Part shown: positions 26,444 to 34,205 of the stretch, one piece after another
How the letters are laid out: every line of letters begins with the position of its first letter
Position numbering within the stretch: position 1 is the first letter of the stretch
Source of the DNA: an uncultured Fibrobacter sp.
GTDB taxonomy: Bacteria > Fibrobacterota > Fibrobacteria > Fibrobacterales > Fibrobacteraceae
Length of the DNA stretch: 64,000 bases
Assembly: GCA_934691725.1 (NCBI GenBank)
Contig: CAKUTF010000011.1
Location: 1-64,000 of the forward strand
Direction of reading: 5' to 3'
Program-made: the position numbers and the translations under genes
The notes under the pieces: model-generated
The model's input: only the letters and a program-made list of their open reading frames with translations
What the model was told of the DNA's origin: nothing
Database searches by the model: none

Positions 26444-26685
26444 ATGATGAATAAACTTTTTAACGTTGCGATTATCGTCTCCATTTGTTCCGTGTATGCA
26501 AGCGCATACAACTTTAAATACCGGTCGCGAAAGGGGGGGCGCCTGGATGGGGGCGCTATAGCTTTCAAGGCGAATGGGTGAATTATTTTGGTGTTTACGC
26601 GAAGGCCGGAGAATACGTTTTGTTTCAATATCCCCGAGGTGGTCATGGATATTGGTTTCCTCGATACAAGTGCGTCGAAATTTGA
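26444..26685 (+). pseudogene. Small exported protein interrupted at a G7 tract
   Basis: AAGGAG precedes ATG 26444; MNKLFNVAIIVSICSVYASA is a signal peptide. The starting frame ends at 26581. Beyond the run of seven G at 26533-26539, a different frame reads PGWGRYSFQGEWVNYFGVYA through GHGYWFPRYKCVEI, stopping at 26683, with aromatic-rich sequence typical of the neighbouring exported proteins. One base gained or lost in the G run would fuse signal and body. It is either a pseudogene, a phase-variable gene, or a sequencing error. Confidence 0.55.
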
Positions 26686-26697
26686 CAAGGAGAGAAA

Positions 26698-27390
26698 ATG
26701 ACAAAGATGTATCTGTTGTGCTTTGTTGCGCTAGCAGTTGCGAAAAATCCGATGTGCGAAAACACGGAGAAATTTCAAATTCACAATACGAGCTGCTATT
26801 CTTTTGGGGATGAATTTGTATTCGTGAGTGATGCTTGGCCCACGTTTGGGAATGGCGACGAGATGCCGGAAGACGGCTACATTTGTTTTGATAAATTTCG
26901 CGTCTCAGAAAACGCCAAAGCGAAAAAGATTGTTCGGAAGGGAATTGTCTATGGCGAGGTGCCGTTGGAACAGTATTGCTGCAACCATCAGGTATTTCGG
27001 ACAAACGAAACAAAATATGGAAATAAAGATGACGGCTATATAGATTTTTCATATGATGGAAAATTTGGCGTTTTCTATTCGGAATGTGAATATCGTGGAG
27101 TTGATAAGGTGAGAACGCTATTCTGGGAAACGGAATGGCAAAAACCGATGGACGAAGTGGATTTCTTGAATTTAACAACCAATGTGGAAAGCATTTTTGG
27201 TTCTCGAGAAAGCGCAATGATGAAGATGGCGTCGTTGGCTGCTATGGCAAAAAACGGTGCAATACCTTTCAAAATTTACAGAAAAAATAAAACCGTCAAA
27301 TACATCGGAAGCCCGAACTTGGGCTTTTGCGTGAGTAAAAATGGAAAGCGGGCGTTGGATTTTGCCAAAGGCCCGGAAGCATGCAAATGA
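26698..27390 (+). CDS. Exported protein of unknown function
   Basis: The 230-residue protein has a short signal segment (TKMYLLCFVALAVA). The mature part has cysteines in NPMCENTE, NTSCYSFG, QYCCNH, YSECEYRG and FCVSKNG and many Asn, Lys and Tyr residues. AAGGAGAG precedes the ATG. No family is recognised. It belongs to the same run of small exported genes. Confidence 0.65.
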   Translation: MTKMYLLCFVALAVAKNPMCENTEKFQIHNTSCYSFGDEFVFVSDAWPTFGNGDEMPEDGYICFDKFRVSENAKAKKIVRKGIVYGEVPLEQYCCNHQVFRTNETKYGNKDDGYIDFSYDGKFGVFYSECEYRGVDKVRTLFWETEWQKPMDEVDFLNLTTNVESIFGSRESAMMKMASLAAMAKNGAIPFKIYRKNKTVKYIGSPNLGFCVSKNGKRALDFAKGPEACK

Positions 27391-27497
27391 AAAGCGAAAC
27401 GAGAAAACGCAAATCTTTCAAAAAAGAGCAAAAACAATTGCCAATTTTTCTGCACCAGTGTATATTTGCCTTGTATCCCAAATCTAGAGGAGGGGAA

Positions 27498-27608
27498 ATG
27501 AAAAAAGTCGTTATCTTGGCGTTGTTGCTTGCATGGCAATCGTTTGCCTTCTATTTTGATATTGGAATGGGGCTTGGCTATTCGGATACTTGTTCGCTAT
27601 GTCCATAA
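27498..27608 (+). CDS. 36-residue exported peptide
   Basis: GAGGAGGGG precedes ATG 27498. MKKVVILALLLAWQSFAFYF is a signal peptide with possible cleavage after SFA, leaving about 19 residues (YFDIGMGLGYSDTCSLCP) with a CSLC motif. It could be the start of an outer-membrane barrel gene cut short, since DIGMGLGYSD resembles a first beta-strand, or a genuine small exported peptide. Confidence 0.45.
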   Translation: MKKVVILALLLAWQSFAFYFDIGMGLGYSDTCSLCP

Positions 27609-27642
27609 GTAAATTTTGTTTTTGATAACTCTAGGAGGCAGA

Positions 27643-28056
27643 ATGAAATCCAACGTTTTGAAGTTCATGGTTCTCGGCGCGGTTTGCGTTACGCTCTTGG
27701 CTTGTCACAAAAAGGTGAGCCATGTAACAACTGAAGCCGGACGAACCGGCGAAATTTCCTATGAGGATATTTGCGAAACCCGGTCATCGGGGTATTTTGA
27801 AGGGGCGAAAGTCAAGGCTTTCGGCGGCCTTGAAATGCTTGTATCCGGAAAGTGCGGCGGAAATCGCAAGCATGGACAGTTCAACTATTACGATGTAAAT
27901 ACCGGAAAAATGATTATGAAGACAAAGTTCAGCAAGGATAGGGAAATCAAGACCGATTGCGTGTCGAATCCTCCTGCCCGCCGAATCCCGCAAAAGGAAT
28001 GTTTTGAACTCTATTTGAAACATGGAGTCGCCGGCGGAGGAAGTTCACGCTGGTGA
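27643..28056 (+). CDS. Small lipoprotein of unknown function
   Basis: The 137-residue protein begins with a signal and a lipobox (VTLLAC), giving lipidation on Cys23 or so. AGGAGG precedes ATG 27643; a longer upstream frame lacks a start signal. The mature part has several cysteines (DICETR, SGKCGG, TDCVSN, KECFEL) and basic patches. No domain is recognised. It is the last gene of the run and converges on the DUF3791 gene, 3 bases away. Confidence 0.6.
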   Translation: MKSNVLKFMVLGAVCVTLLACHKKVSHVTTEAGRTGEISYEDICETRSSGYFEGAKVKAFGGLEMLVSGKCGGNRKHGQFNYYDVNTGKMIMKTKFSKDREIKTDCVSNPPARRIPQKECFELYLKHGVAGGGSSRW

Positions 28057-28059
28057 AAA

Positions 28060-28281
28060 TTAGCGCGTTGATTCCGCTTGGAGCAACATCTCGACAAGGA
28101 CTTTATAATCCAGATACTGGATTCCGTATCTGCCTTCGCTGATTTTATCTGCCAGTTCGCTTTCGTAGTAGATGGTCATCGCCTTGTCCAGTCCAATGTT
28201 CTTGGTTTCTGCAAGGTACGTGATGATTTTTTCTTCGAGCTGTTCTTGGTAAGCTTTTTCTAGAACTTGATCGTCCATCAT
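28060..28281 (-). CDS. DUF3791-type protein (third gene of the operon)
   Basis: The 73-residue protein is acidic and helical and contains MTIYYESELADKISEGRYGIQYLDYKVLVEMLL, a pattern found in small proteins that follow DUF3990 genes (recalled). Its ATG overlaps the DUF3990 stop (ATGA). With the related gene at 28751-28969 it brackets the DUF3990 gene, suggesting that the two small proteins act on or regulate it. Family identity is from memory. Confidence 0.6.
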   Translation of the reverse strand: MMDDQVLEKAYQEQLEEKIITYLAETKNIGLDKAMTIYYESELADKISEGRYGIQYLDYKVLVEMLLQAESTR

Positions 28282-28757
28282 AAAGAGACCTCGTAAAACT
28301 TTTGAAAATGCAACAGCTTGTCTAGGGCTTTTTGCGAAATAAAGGCAATTTGGTCGTAAATATCGTAAATCTTGATTTCTTCTAAAGCCCGGGCCTTGTC
28401 CCAGATTCCGTTGTTGTAAAATTCAACGACTCGGTACACTTTATCGTTTGCGACCTTTCCCTTGATGATTTCAAAGGCTTGATATTTTTCGCCTCCGTTT
28501 CGGCAATCGCAGACGAAATCGATCCAGGAATTCAAATCGTTGCTGAAATCTTTGATGTCGGCTGATTCTGAATCAAATTCGTAAATGCTGACAAAGGCTT
28601 TCGGTCTATGTAAAAAATCGGCTTTTCTTTTGGCCCATCGCTCCGCCTGTTTTTTTACGGTTGTTACGTAAAACCCTTTTCCGAAATCAAGGGTTCGAAA
28701 AGAGTGCGAAACGTCGGGCTTTTCTACAATATCGGTTGAACCGTGATAAACTAGCAT
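28278..28757 (-). CDS. DUF3990 protein, probable ADP-ribosyltransferase-fold toxin
   Basis: The 159-residue protein opens with MLVYHGSTDIVEKPDV and continues LDFGKGFYVTTVKKQAERWA. The YHGS and GFYVTT elements match the first two blocks of the H-Y-[EDQ] signature of PARP-like ADP-ribosyltransferases, and DUF3990 is placed in that superfamily (recalled). Candidate third-block acidic residues lie toward the C-terminus and cannot be fixed. Its start overlaps the upstream DUF3791 gene by 7 bases and its stop overlaps the next ATG, so the three are tightly coupled. A toxin or anti-phage effector role is inferred. Confidence 0.65.
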   Translation of the reverse strand: MLVYHGSTDIVEKPDVSHSFRTLDFGKGFYVTTVKKQAERWAKRKADFLHRPKAFVSIYEFDSESADIKDFSNDLNSWIDFVCDCRNGGEKYQAFEIIKGKVANDKVYRVVEFYNNGIWDKARALEEIKIYDIYDQIAFISQKALDKLLHFQKFYEVSL

Positions 28758-28969
28758 ATTTTTTCTCCGCGCAGCTTCAAGTATTTTTCGATATCGCTAA
28801 CGAGATAATTTTTCCCCAAAGTGTGCAGGACGTCGAAGTGGGGGACGATGTACGAATCCAGGCAGCCGGAACGTTTCAACAGCCGGAACACATGGCTCGG
28901 GAGCGTTTTCCAAGTGGAGGCTAGTTCGTGGATTAGGAAAATGGAAAAGGATAGGGTTTCCTTGGTCAT
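28751..28969 (-). CDS. DUF3791-type protein (first gene of the operon), likely antitoxin
   Basis: The 72-residue protein starts MTKETLSFSIFLIHELASTW, then VFRLLKRSGCLDSYIVPHFDVLHTLG and ends LVSDIEKYLKLRG, matching the DUF3791 pattern. The ATG at 28969 is used because family members start like this; a TTG at 28993 would add 8 residues. It precedes and overlaps the DUF3990 gene, the usual position of an antitoxin. Direct DNA-binding features are not evident. Confidence 0.65.
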   Translation of the reverse strand: MTKETLSFSIFLIHELASTWKTLPSHVFRLLKRSGCLDSYIVPHFDVLHTLGKNYLVSDIEKYLKLRGEKIC

Positions 28970-29033
28970 GGTTTGAATGTAGTAATTTGGCAAGGATTGC
29001 CAGAGAAGATTTGGCGAATGTGCGAAATGATTT

Positions 29034-29456
29034 TCAAGGCGTTTCTTCTTTTTGGTCTTCTTTCAAATCTACCCCTCCCATTGTACACAATAATCTTGCG
29101 TTCGGGATTCCGCAGTCGCATTCCGGAATAAAGGAAGGGCATGCTTTTTCGCAACGTTCTTGCCTGGCGTAGATTTCTGTTCGTAGGCTGTCCATCTGGG
29201 CGCGCGTGCAGCAGATTTCCGGGATGTGCCGGAAGACGACTTTACCGGAAGGCAACGTGTGCTTGATGCTGCCGGAGACGACAAAATTTACGGATTCTTC
29301 GATGTCCTTGATATGCCGAATGCGCTCTTCGTGGTATTTGTATTCCTTGCAGATGCAGTTGTCCAAAAATTCTTGGAATCCTTCGAGTCGGGGAATCGGC
29401 GTGTAGGCGTTTGCGCCGGCGGTAAAAAGCGTGGCGAGGATGAAAAATTTATTCAT
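29034..29456 (-). CDS. Exported cysteine-rich protein, unknown function
   Basis: The 140-residue protein has a signal peptide (MNKFFILATLFTAGANA). The mature part has about nine cysteines in NCICKEYK, EICCTR, ERCEKACPSF and ECDCGIPNARLLC, suggesting a disulfide-rich fold, and an acidic C-terminus. No family is recognised. It is divergent from the PRPP-synthetase-like gene. Confidence 0.6.
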   Translation of the reverse strand: MNKFFILATLFTAGANAYTPIPRLEGFQEFLDNCICKEYKYHEERIRHIKDIEESVNFVVSGSIKHTLPSGKVVFRHIPEICCTRAQMDSLRTEIYARQERCEKACPSFIPECDCGIPNARLLCTMGGVDLKEDQKEETP

Positions 29457-29577
29457 GGTTGTCCCCTAGATAACAGTTTCCTCTTTTTGAACCCTGTTGT
29501 CCTTCAATCTAATAAAACTCTTAGCCAAAGCGGTAAAGCTTTTTTATCTTTCCGGATACCCAAAAAAGGATTCTTGG

Positions 29578-30744
29578 ATGCAAGATCGATTCATTGTCAC
29601 AGGTACCTTTACGGACGATCCGTTTGCGATTGACATTGCGCAGTACATCGGGCTCCGCGAAGATATTTCCGATACGGTTTCGCTGAAAACCTACGCGAAT
29701 TCCGAATTTTGCCCCCGCTACATGATCGACGTTTTCGACGATGAAAATATCGGCAAGCGTTTGCAGGGGAAGATTGTCCTCATCTGTTCCTCGACGACGC
29801 ACGAATGGAGCCGGAACGACCTCGCGATGCGGGCGTGCATTCTCGCCCGGGCCGCCAAGGAAAACGGGGCGGAAAGCGTCGTTCTGATGGAGCCGGACCT
29901 GTTCTACAGCGCACAGGACCGCGGGGCTCATCGGGTCGGGGACTTAGAAAAGGACCGTCCGGTTGCGGACTTGAAGAAATTCGACGGGCAGCCCTTTACG
30001 GCGCTTCTCTATGCGCAGCTCTTGAAAGCTTCGGGCGTGGATTCCGTGATAACCGTCCACAACCATTCGGTCAAGGTCCAGAATCTCTACGGCGATATTT
30101 TCGGCGGGCATTTCCACAACATGATTCCGACGGAAGTGTATGCGCATTACATCAAGACGTCGAACTTTGTGCAGACCGGAAAGGATGGCGACAACCTGGT
30201 CATCGTCGCACCGGACAAGGGCGCCACTCCGTTTGTGAACGCGATGTACGATGCGCTCCAGCTTCCGAAGTGCAAGCGCGTCATCATGAGCAAGGTCCGC
30301 ACGGGTGAGCGCGAAGTCAGCATGACGCTCAGCCCGGATTCGGAAGTCCAGCTCGACTATCTGAAGGGCAAGGATGTAATCGTGTTTGACGATATGGTTC
30401 GCACGGGTTCGACGATTGTCCGCTGCTGTGATTACCTGAAGACCGGCGCCCCGAACCGCGTCTGCTTCTGCGTAACGCACTTCAATTCCAGCCCGGAAGC
30501 CCGCGAAAAGCTGAACAGCCCGTCGATTGACGAAATCCTCACGACGAGCACTCTCCCGGATATCATGAACCGCGATTGCCAGGGACGCCTGCGCCACAAG
30601 CTCACCGTTCTGAAACTCGCCAAGTGGATGTCCCGCTACGTGATGCGTCTTTACGGAGAAGATGACGGACGTTTCGACAAGAATTTCTACAAGGTCGATA
30701 TGAGTTCGAAGAATCCGCGTTGGCCGCCTCCCCATCTTTATTGA
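29578..30744 (+). CDS. Ribose-phosphate pyrophosphokinase-like protein
   Basis: The 388-residue protein has two phosphoribosyltransferase-type halves. The PRPP loop VIVFDDMVRTGSTIV lies near residue 265, and VTVHNHSVKVQNL and VIVAPDKGATPFVNAMYDAL match the ribose-phosphate and pyrophosphate regions of Prs. It is longer than canonical Prs (about 315 residues) and several loop residues differ, so it belongs to a divergent Prs branch, perhaps with the same activity (ribose-5-phosphate plus ATP to PRPP). The ATG at 29578 has AAAAAAGGA 7 bases upstream. A terminator follows. Confidence 0.8.
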   Translation: MQDRFIVTGTFTDDPFAIDIAQYIGLREDISDTVSLKTYANSEFCPRYMIDVFDDENIGKRLQGKIVLICSSTTHEWSRNDLAMRACILARAAKENGAESVVLMEPDLFYSAQDRGAHRVGDLEKDRPVADLKKFDGQPFTALLYAQLLKASGVDSVITVHNHSVKVQNLYGDIFGGHFHNMIPTEVYAHYIKTSNFVQTGKDGDNLVIVAPDKGATPFVNAMYDALQLPKCKRVIMSKVRTGEREVSMTLSPDSEVQLDYLKGKDVIVFDDMVRTGSTIVRCCDYLKTGAPNRVCFCVTHFNSSPEAREKLNSPSIDEILTTSTLPDIMNRDCQGRLRHKLTVLKLAKWMSRYVMRLYGEDDGRFDKNFYKVDMSSKNPRWPPPHLY

Positions 30745-30768
30745 TGAAAAGCTTCCTTTCGAGGATTA

Positions 30769-30797
30769 AAAGGCTTCTGTCGTGGAAGCCTTTTTTT
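30769..30797 (+). terminator. Terminator of the Prs-like gene
   Basis: AGGCTTC (30771-30777) pairs with GAAGCCT (30785-30791) around a 7-base loop, with A residues upstream and T7 downstream. Confidence 0.85.
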
Positions 30798-30829
30798 AAT
30801 TTTGGGTGGGCTTACAACAAAGGAAGAAT

Positions 30830-32182
30830 ATGGCCGAAAAAGAAATTCTTGGAACGACGGTGCCGCTTGCGGCAATCGATAAGTTTGTGGGACCCGTGCA
30901 GCGGTTCTTGAGGATTGAATCGACTGCGGGAATCGGGCTTATCGTGGTGACGGCGATTGCTCTTCTGTGGGCGAACTTTTCGAACGAAACTTACACCGCA
31001 TTCTGGTCGCTTCCCTTTAACTTTACGATTGGCCCGTGGAGCATCGACAAGGCGCTCGGCGGTCATATTCCGACGCTCGGCTGGTTTGTAAACGACGCGC
31101 TGATGACGATATTCTTCTTTTCGGTCGGCCTGGAAGTCAAGGGAGAAATCGTCCAGGGCGAGCTGCACGATTTTCGGAAGGCGCTTCTCCCGGTTCTCGC
31201 TGCGGTCGGCGGAATGCTTTTCCCGGCGATTATCTACCTGGGACTTTGCCCGGCTGAAGCGCACCACGGCTGGGGCATCCCGATGGCGACGGATATCGCG
31301 TTTACGGTTGGCTGTATGGCGATTCTCGGTTCGCGGGTGCCGCACGGGCTGCGCGTGATGATTCTGACGCTTGCGATTGCGGACGATATCGGTTCCATTA
31401 TCGTCGTGGCGGTCGGGTATTCGAGCGGCGTCGAATGGCTTGCTCTCGGTGTCGCCGCGATATTCCTCTTCCTCACGTGGCTCTCGTTCAAGCTCGGCAT
31501 TCGGAATTTCTTTGTGCACGGCGTCCTCGCCTTGATTTCGTGGTTTTGCTTTGTGCAGAGCGGCGTCCATCCGACAATCTGCGGCGTGATCATCGGACTT
31601 CTCACCCCGGTGAACCCGATGGTTTCCAAAAGATACATGGACCGTCTGATTGTAACCGTCGGCGATGCGGTCAAGGAAAACCGCCCGATGACGAACGACC
31701 AGCGGAAAGAGGTTCTCGATATTCTCGAACGGACTTCCCGCGAAAGCGGTTCGCTCCAGGGACGCTTGAATACGCACTTGCAGCCGTGGGTGAACTTTGT
31801 GATTATGCCGCTATTCGCCCTTTCGAACGCGGGCGTTGTCATTGATACTGGCGCCATCAGCATGGTGACAGCTTCGGTCGCTTCGGGCCTTGTCATCGGA
31901 AAGCCTCTCGGCATCTTCCTCGTGTCGTTTGCCGCTATCAAGAGCAAGCTCTGCAAGCTTCCTTCGGGCGTGAACTGGAAGATTCTCCTCGGTGGCGGAA
32001 TGCTCGCGGGCATCGGGTTTACCATGTCGCTGTTCGTCGCGGGCCTTGCGTTTGTCGCTCCGGCTCATCACGAGCTTCTCGCCGGAGCGAAGGTGGGAAT
32101 CCTTTCCGGGAGCTTCCTGTCCGCGGTGCTTGGAATTGTCTATATGAGCCTCGTTTCGAAGAAAGGCGAGACGGACGCTTAG
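30830..32182 (+). CDS. nhaA: Na+/H+ antiporter NhaA
   Basis: The 450-residue inner-membrane antiporter exports Na+ in exchange for protons. The two transport aspartates are in LAIADDIGSI (about residues 185-186), the counterparts of E. coli Asp163/164. FFFSVGLEVKGEIVQGEL and TDIAFTVGCMAILGSRVP are NhaA signatures. ATG 30830 has AAGGAAG directly upstream. It is flanked by terminators on both sides, so it is monocistronic. Confidence 0.94.
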   Translation: MAEKEILGTTVPLAAIDKFVGPVQRFLRIESTAGIGLIVVTAIALLWANFSNETYTAFWSLPFNFTIGPWSIDKALGGHIPTLGWFVNDALMTIFFFSVGLEVKGEIVQGELHDFRKALLPVLAAVGGMLFPAIIYLGLCPAEAHHGWGIPMATDIAFTVGCMAILGSRVPHGLRVMILTLAIADDIGSIIVVAVGYSSGVEWLALGVAAIFLFLTWLSFKLGIRNFFVHGVLALISWFCFVQSGVHPTICGVIIGLLTPVNPMVSKRYMDRLIVTVGDAVKENRPMTNDQRKEVLDILERTSRESGSLQGRLNTHLQPWVNFVIMPLFALSNAGVVIDTGAISMVTASVASGLVIGKPLGIFLVSFAAIKSKLCKLPSGVNWKILLGGGMLAGIGFTMSLFVAGLAFVAPAHHELLAGAKVGILSGSFLSAVLGIVYMSLVSKKGETDA

Positions 32183-32210
32183 CGCTCCCCCAAAAATCGT
32201 AAACTTTTAG

Positions 32211-32237
32211 AAAAAGGCGGCCCGGTCCGCCTTTTCT
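32211..32237 (+). terminator. Terminator of nhaA
   Basis: AAGGCGG (32214-32220) pairs with CCGCCTT (32227-32233), with A5 upstream and a TTTTCTT tail. Confidence 0.8.
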
Positions 32238-32270
32238 TGTCGGATACGTTTCAAGAAAAGGGGTAAAAAA

Positions 32271-32304
32271 TCCCGTTTGACGAGAAATTTCGCTTTAAAC
32301 GGGA
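32271..32304. promoter_or_regulatory. Inverted repeat upstream of the DUF4956 operon
   Basis: TCCCGTTT (32271-32278) and AAACGGGA (32297-32304) are exact complements 18 bases apart, about 110 bases before the operon start. It could be an operator or leader hairpin. An AT-rich segment (32310-32340) that could hold a promoter follows. Confidence 0.3.
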
Positions 32305-32412
32305 AGAAAAGTCGCTTTTTAAACTTTTGTTTATGTGCATTTCGGGGCGCTTGAAACTAATTTCAATAGGGCATTTCAATGTCCCGTTGGCAACCTTTCC
32401 AAAGGCTCTTAT

Positions 32413-33096
32413 ATGATCGATCTTCTCACCGTCCAGTCCAGCACCGCCTACCCGACGCTCATCACGATGGCCTACACGCTCCTTCTCGCCTTTGTGTGTT
32501 CGACGGCGATAGGCTTCACCTACGAGCACACGTTCCTCGGGCTTTCCTATTCGCGAAACTTTGTGCAGGCGCTGGTGCTCAGTTCCGTGGTGGCGGCGAC
32601 CGTGATGCAGGCGATAGGCGACAACGTGGGGCGCGGTCTCGGGATGCTCGGGGCGCTTTCGATTGTGCGGTTTCGGACGAGCTTCAAGGATCCGCGGGAC
32701 ATCATGTTCCTGTTCGCTGCTCTCGGCGCGGGAATCGGCTGCGGCGTCTTTGCCTGGGGAATCGCTGCCGGGGGAACGCTCGCGTTTTGCGTCATCGCGT
32801 TCGTGCTTTCGCGTTCGGGACTTGGGACCAAAAATTTCTTTGACGGGATGCTCCGCTTTGCAATGCCGAACGAATCCGCTGCCCGTGAAAAGCTCGAAAA
32901 GGTGATGCGGGCGAACATCAAGACGTTCGTGCTGATAACGATGCGGGAAATCGACGGCGGCGAGCGGGTCGATGTGGCGTATCAGGTGCGGTTGCGGAAG
33001 AACCGGCCCGCGGGAGAAGTGCTCAAGGAGTTGACGGCGATTTCCGGAATTTCGGACATCCACTTTATGATGCAGGATGCGACGACGGAAGTCTAG
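32413..33096 (+). CDS. DUF4956 inner-membrane protein
   Basis: The 227-residue protein has about four transmembrane helices in its first 140 residues (ITMAYTLLLAFVCSTAIGF, QALVLSSVVAATVM, MFLFAALGAGIGCG, TLAFCVIAFVL) with the conserved GMLGALSIVRFRTSFKDPRD loop between, then a cytoplasmic ferredoxin-like tail. These are DUF4956 features; the family commonly sits beside VTC-domain polyphosphate polymerases (recalled). It leads a five-gene operon. AAAGG precedes ATG 32413. A role as membrane partner or channel for the VTC protein is inferred. Confidence 0.82.
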   Translation: MIDLLTVQSSTAYPTLITMAYTLLLAFVCSTAIGFTYEHTFLGLSYSRNFVQALVLSSVVAATVMQAIGDNVGRGLGMLGALSIVRFRTSFKDPRDIMFLFAALGAGIGCGVFAWGIAAGGTLAFCVIAFVLSRSGLGTKNFFDGMLRFAMPNESAAREKLEKVMRANIKTFVLITMREIDGGERVDVAYQVRLRKNRPAGEVLKELTAISGISDIHFMMQDATTEV

Positions 33097-33107
33097 GGGG
33101 ATTTTTT

Positions 33108-34205
33108 ATGGGATTTTTCAAGAAGTTGGACGAAATGGCGGACTTGAATTCTTCGCGCTTCCATGCGATAGAATCGCACAAGATGCTCTTGGCGTGGATT
33201 CTCGCTGTTGCGTCGATTGTTCTTCTGGGATATTTTTTCCATGGACAGAATGTCGTGTTTTCGGGAATCGCGGAAGCCGCCGAAACGACCATCAGTATGC
33301 CGGAAGCGGTCGAAGTGGTGAAGATTCACGTGATTCCTGGCGAAGAAGTGCACCCGGGAGATACGCTTGTGGAACTTCGGCGTCCGGACCTTGCGCTCCG
33401 CATGAACGAGCTGAAACGGCAGCTGGACGTGTCCGAGGGGCGTGGAAATCTCAACTCGGCGGATATCGACCAGAAAGTGGCGGAAATCCAGTCCGACTTG
33501 AACATAAAGCGCAACACGATTTTTCTTGAAATCGATAAGCTTTCGACGCAGTATGAACAGAATCGGGCGATTTCCTCGAAGCTGAAAAGCATCGCGGGCG
33601 AAGTCAAGGCGGACAGCAACAGCGGAATTCTATTGAATATCCGCAATTTGAAAAAGGAGCTGAAAGTCGCCGAGGCAAATGCCGCGTCCCAGATAAAGCT
33701 TCTCCGCGGAAGCAAGGGCCTAGCGAAGATGAGCAGCAAGACCGAAGCGGAAGCTTTGCGCCGCGAAATCGCTATGCTTGAAAAGGAACAGAACGATCTG
33801 ACGATTCTTGCGAAGGAAACCTGGATTGTGGGGACGGTCGATGTCCGCGACGGCGAAAAGGTTTCGAGCTTCAGCCCGATTCTCACGCTGACGCACAAGG
33901 CGGTTTCCCTTGTCCGCGGATACATCAACGAGAAAATTTATACGAAAATTCAGGTCGGCGACGAAATCGAGGTTCTCGGCGGAAGCGGTGAACGGATGAA
34001 CGGCACGGTCATCGGGATGTCGAGCCGTATCGTGCCTTTCCCGATAAGGCTTCTCAAAATGGCGGACATGCCGCTATACGGTCGCGAAGTGATGATTCGC
34101 ATTCCCGAAAAAAACGGACTTCTGCTCGGTGAAAAGGTCTCGATTGCGGAAAAGGTGAAAATGCCGGGACTCTTGAAAAAATCCGCGATGGAGGAGGCGC
34201 AATGA
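33108..34205 (+). CDS. HlyD-type periplasmic adaptor
   Basis: The 365-residue protein has one N-terminal membrane helix (MLLAWILAVASIVLLGYFF), a split lipoyl-like domain (VVKIHVIPGEEVHPGDTLVEL and KETWIVGTVDVRDGEKV), a coiled coil of about 150 residues between (Lys/Glu-rich, no Pro), and a beta-barrel section near LVRGYINEKIYTKIQVGDEIEV. This is the membrane-fusion-protein architecture that bridges an inner-membrane component to TolC. Its stop overlaps the TolC-like ATG. No ABC or RND pump is in the operon, which is odd. Confidence 0.85.
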   Translation: MGFFKKLDEMADLNSSRFHAIESHKMLLAWILAVASIVLLGYFFHGQNVVFSGIAEAAETTISMPEAVEVVKIHVIPGEEVHPGDTLVELRRPDLALRMNELKRQLDVSEGRGNLNSADIDQKVAEIQSDLNIKRNTIFLEIDKLSTQYEQNRAISSKLKSIAGEVKADSNSGILLNIRNLKKELKVAEANAASQIKLLRGSKGLAKMSSKTEAEALRREIAMLEKEQNDLTILAKETWIVGTVDVRDGEKVSSFSPILTLTHKAVSLVRGYINEKIYTKIQVGDEIEVLGGSGERMNGTVIGMSSRIVPFPIRLLKMADMPLYGREVMIRIPEKNGLLLGEKVSIAEKVKMPGLLKKSAMEEAQ

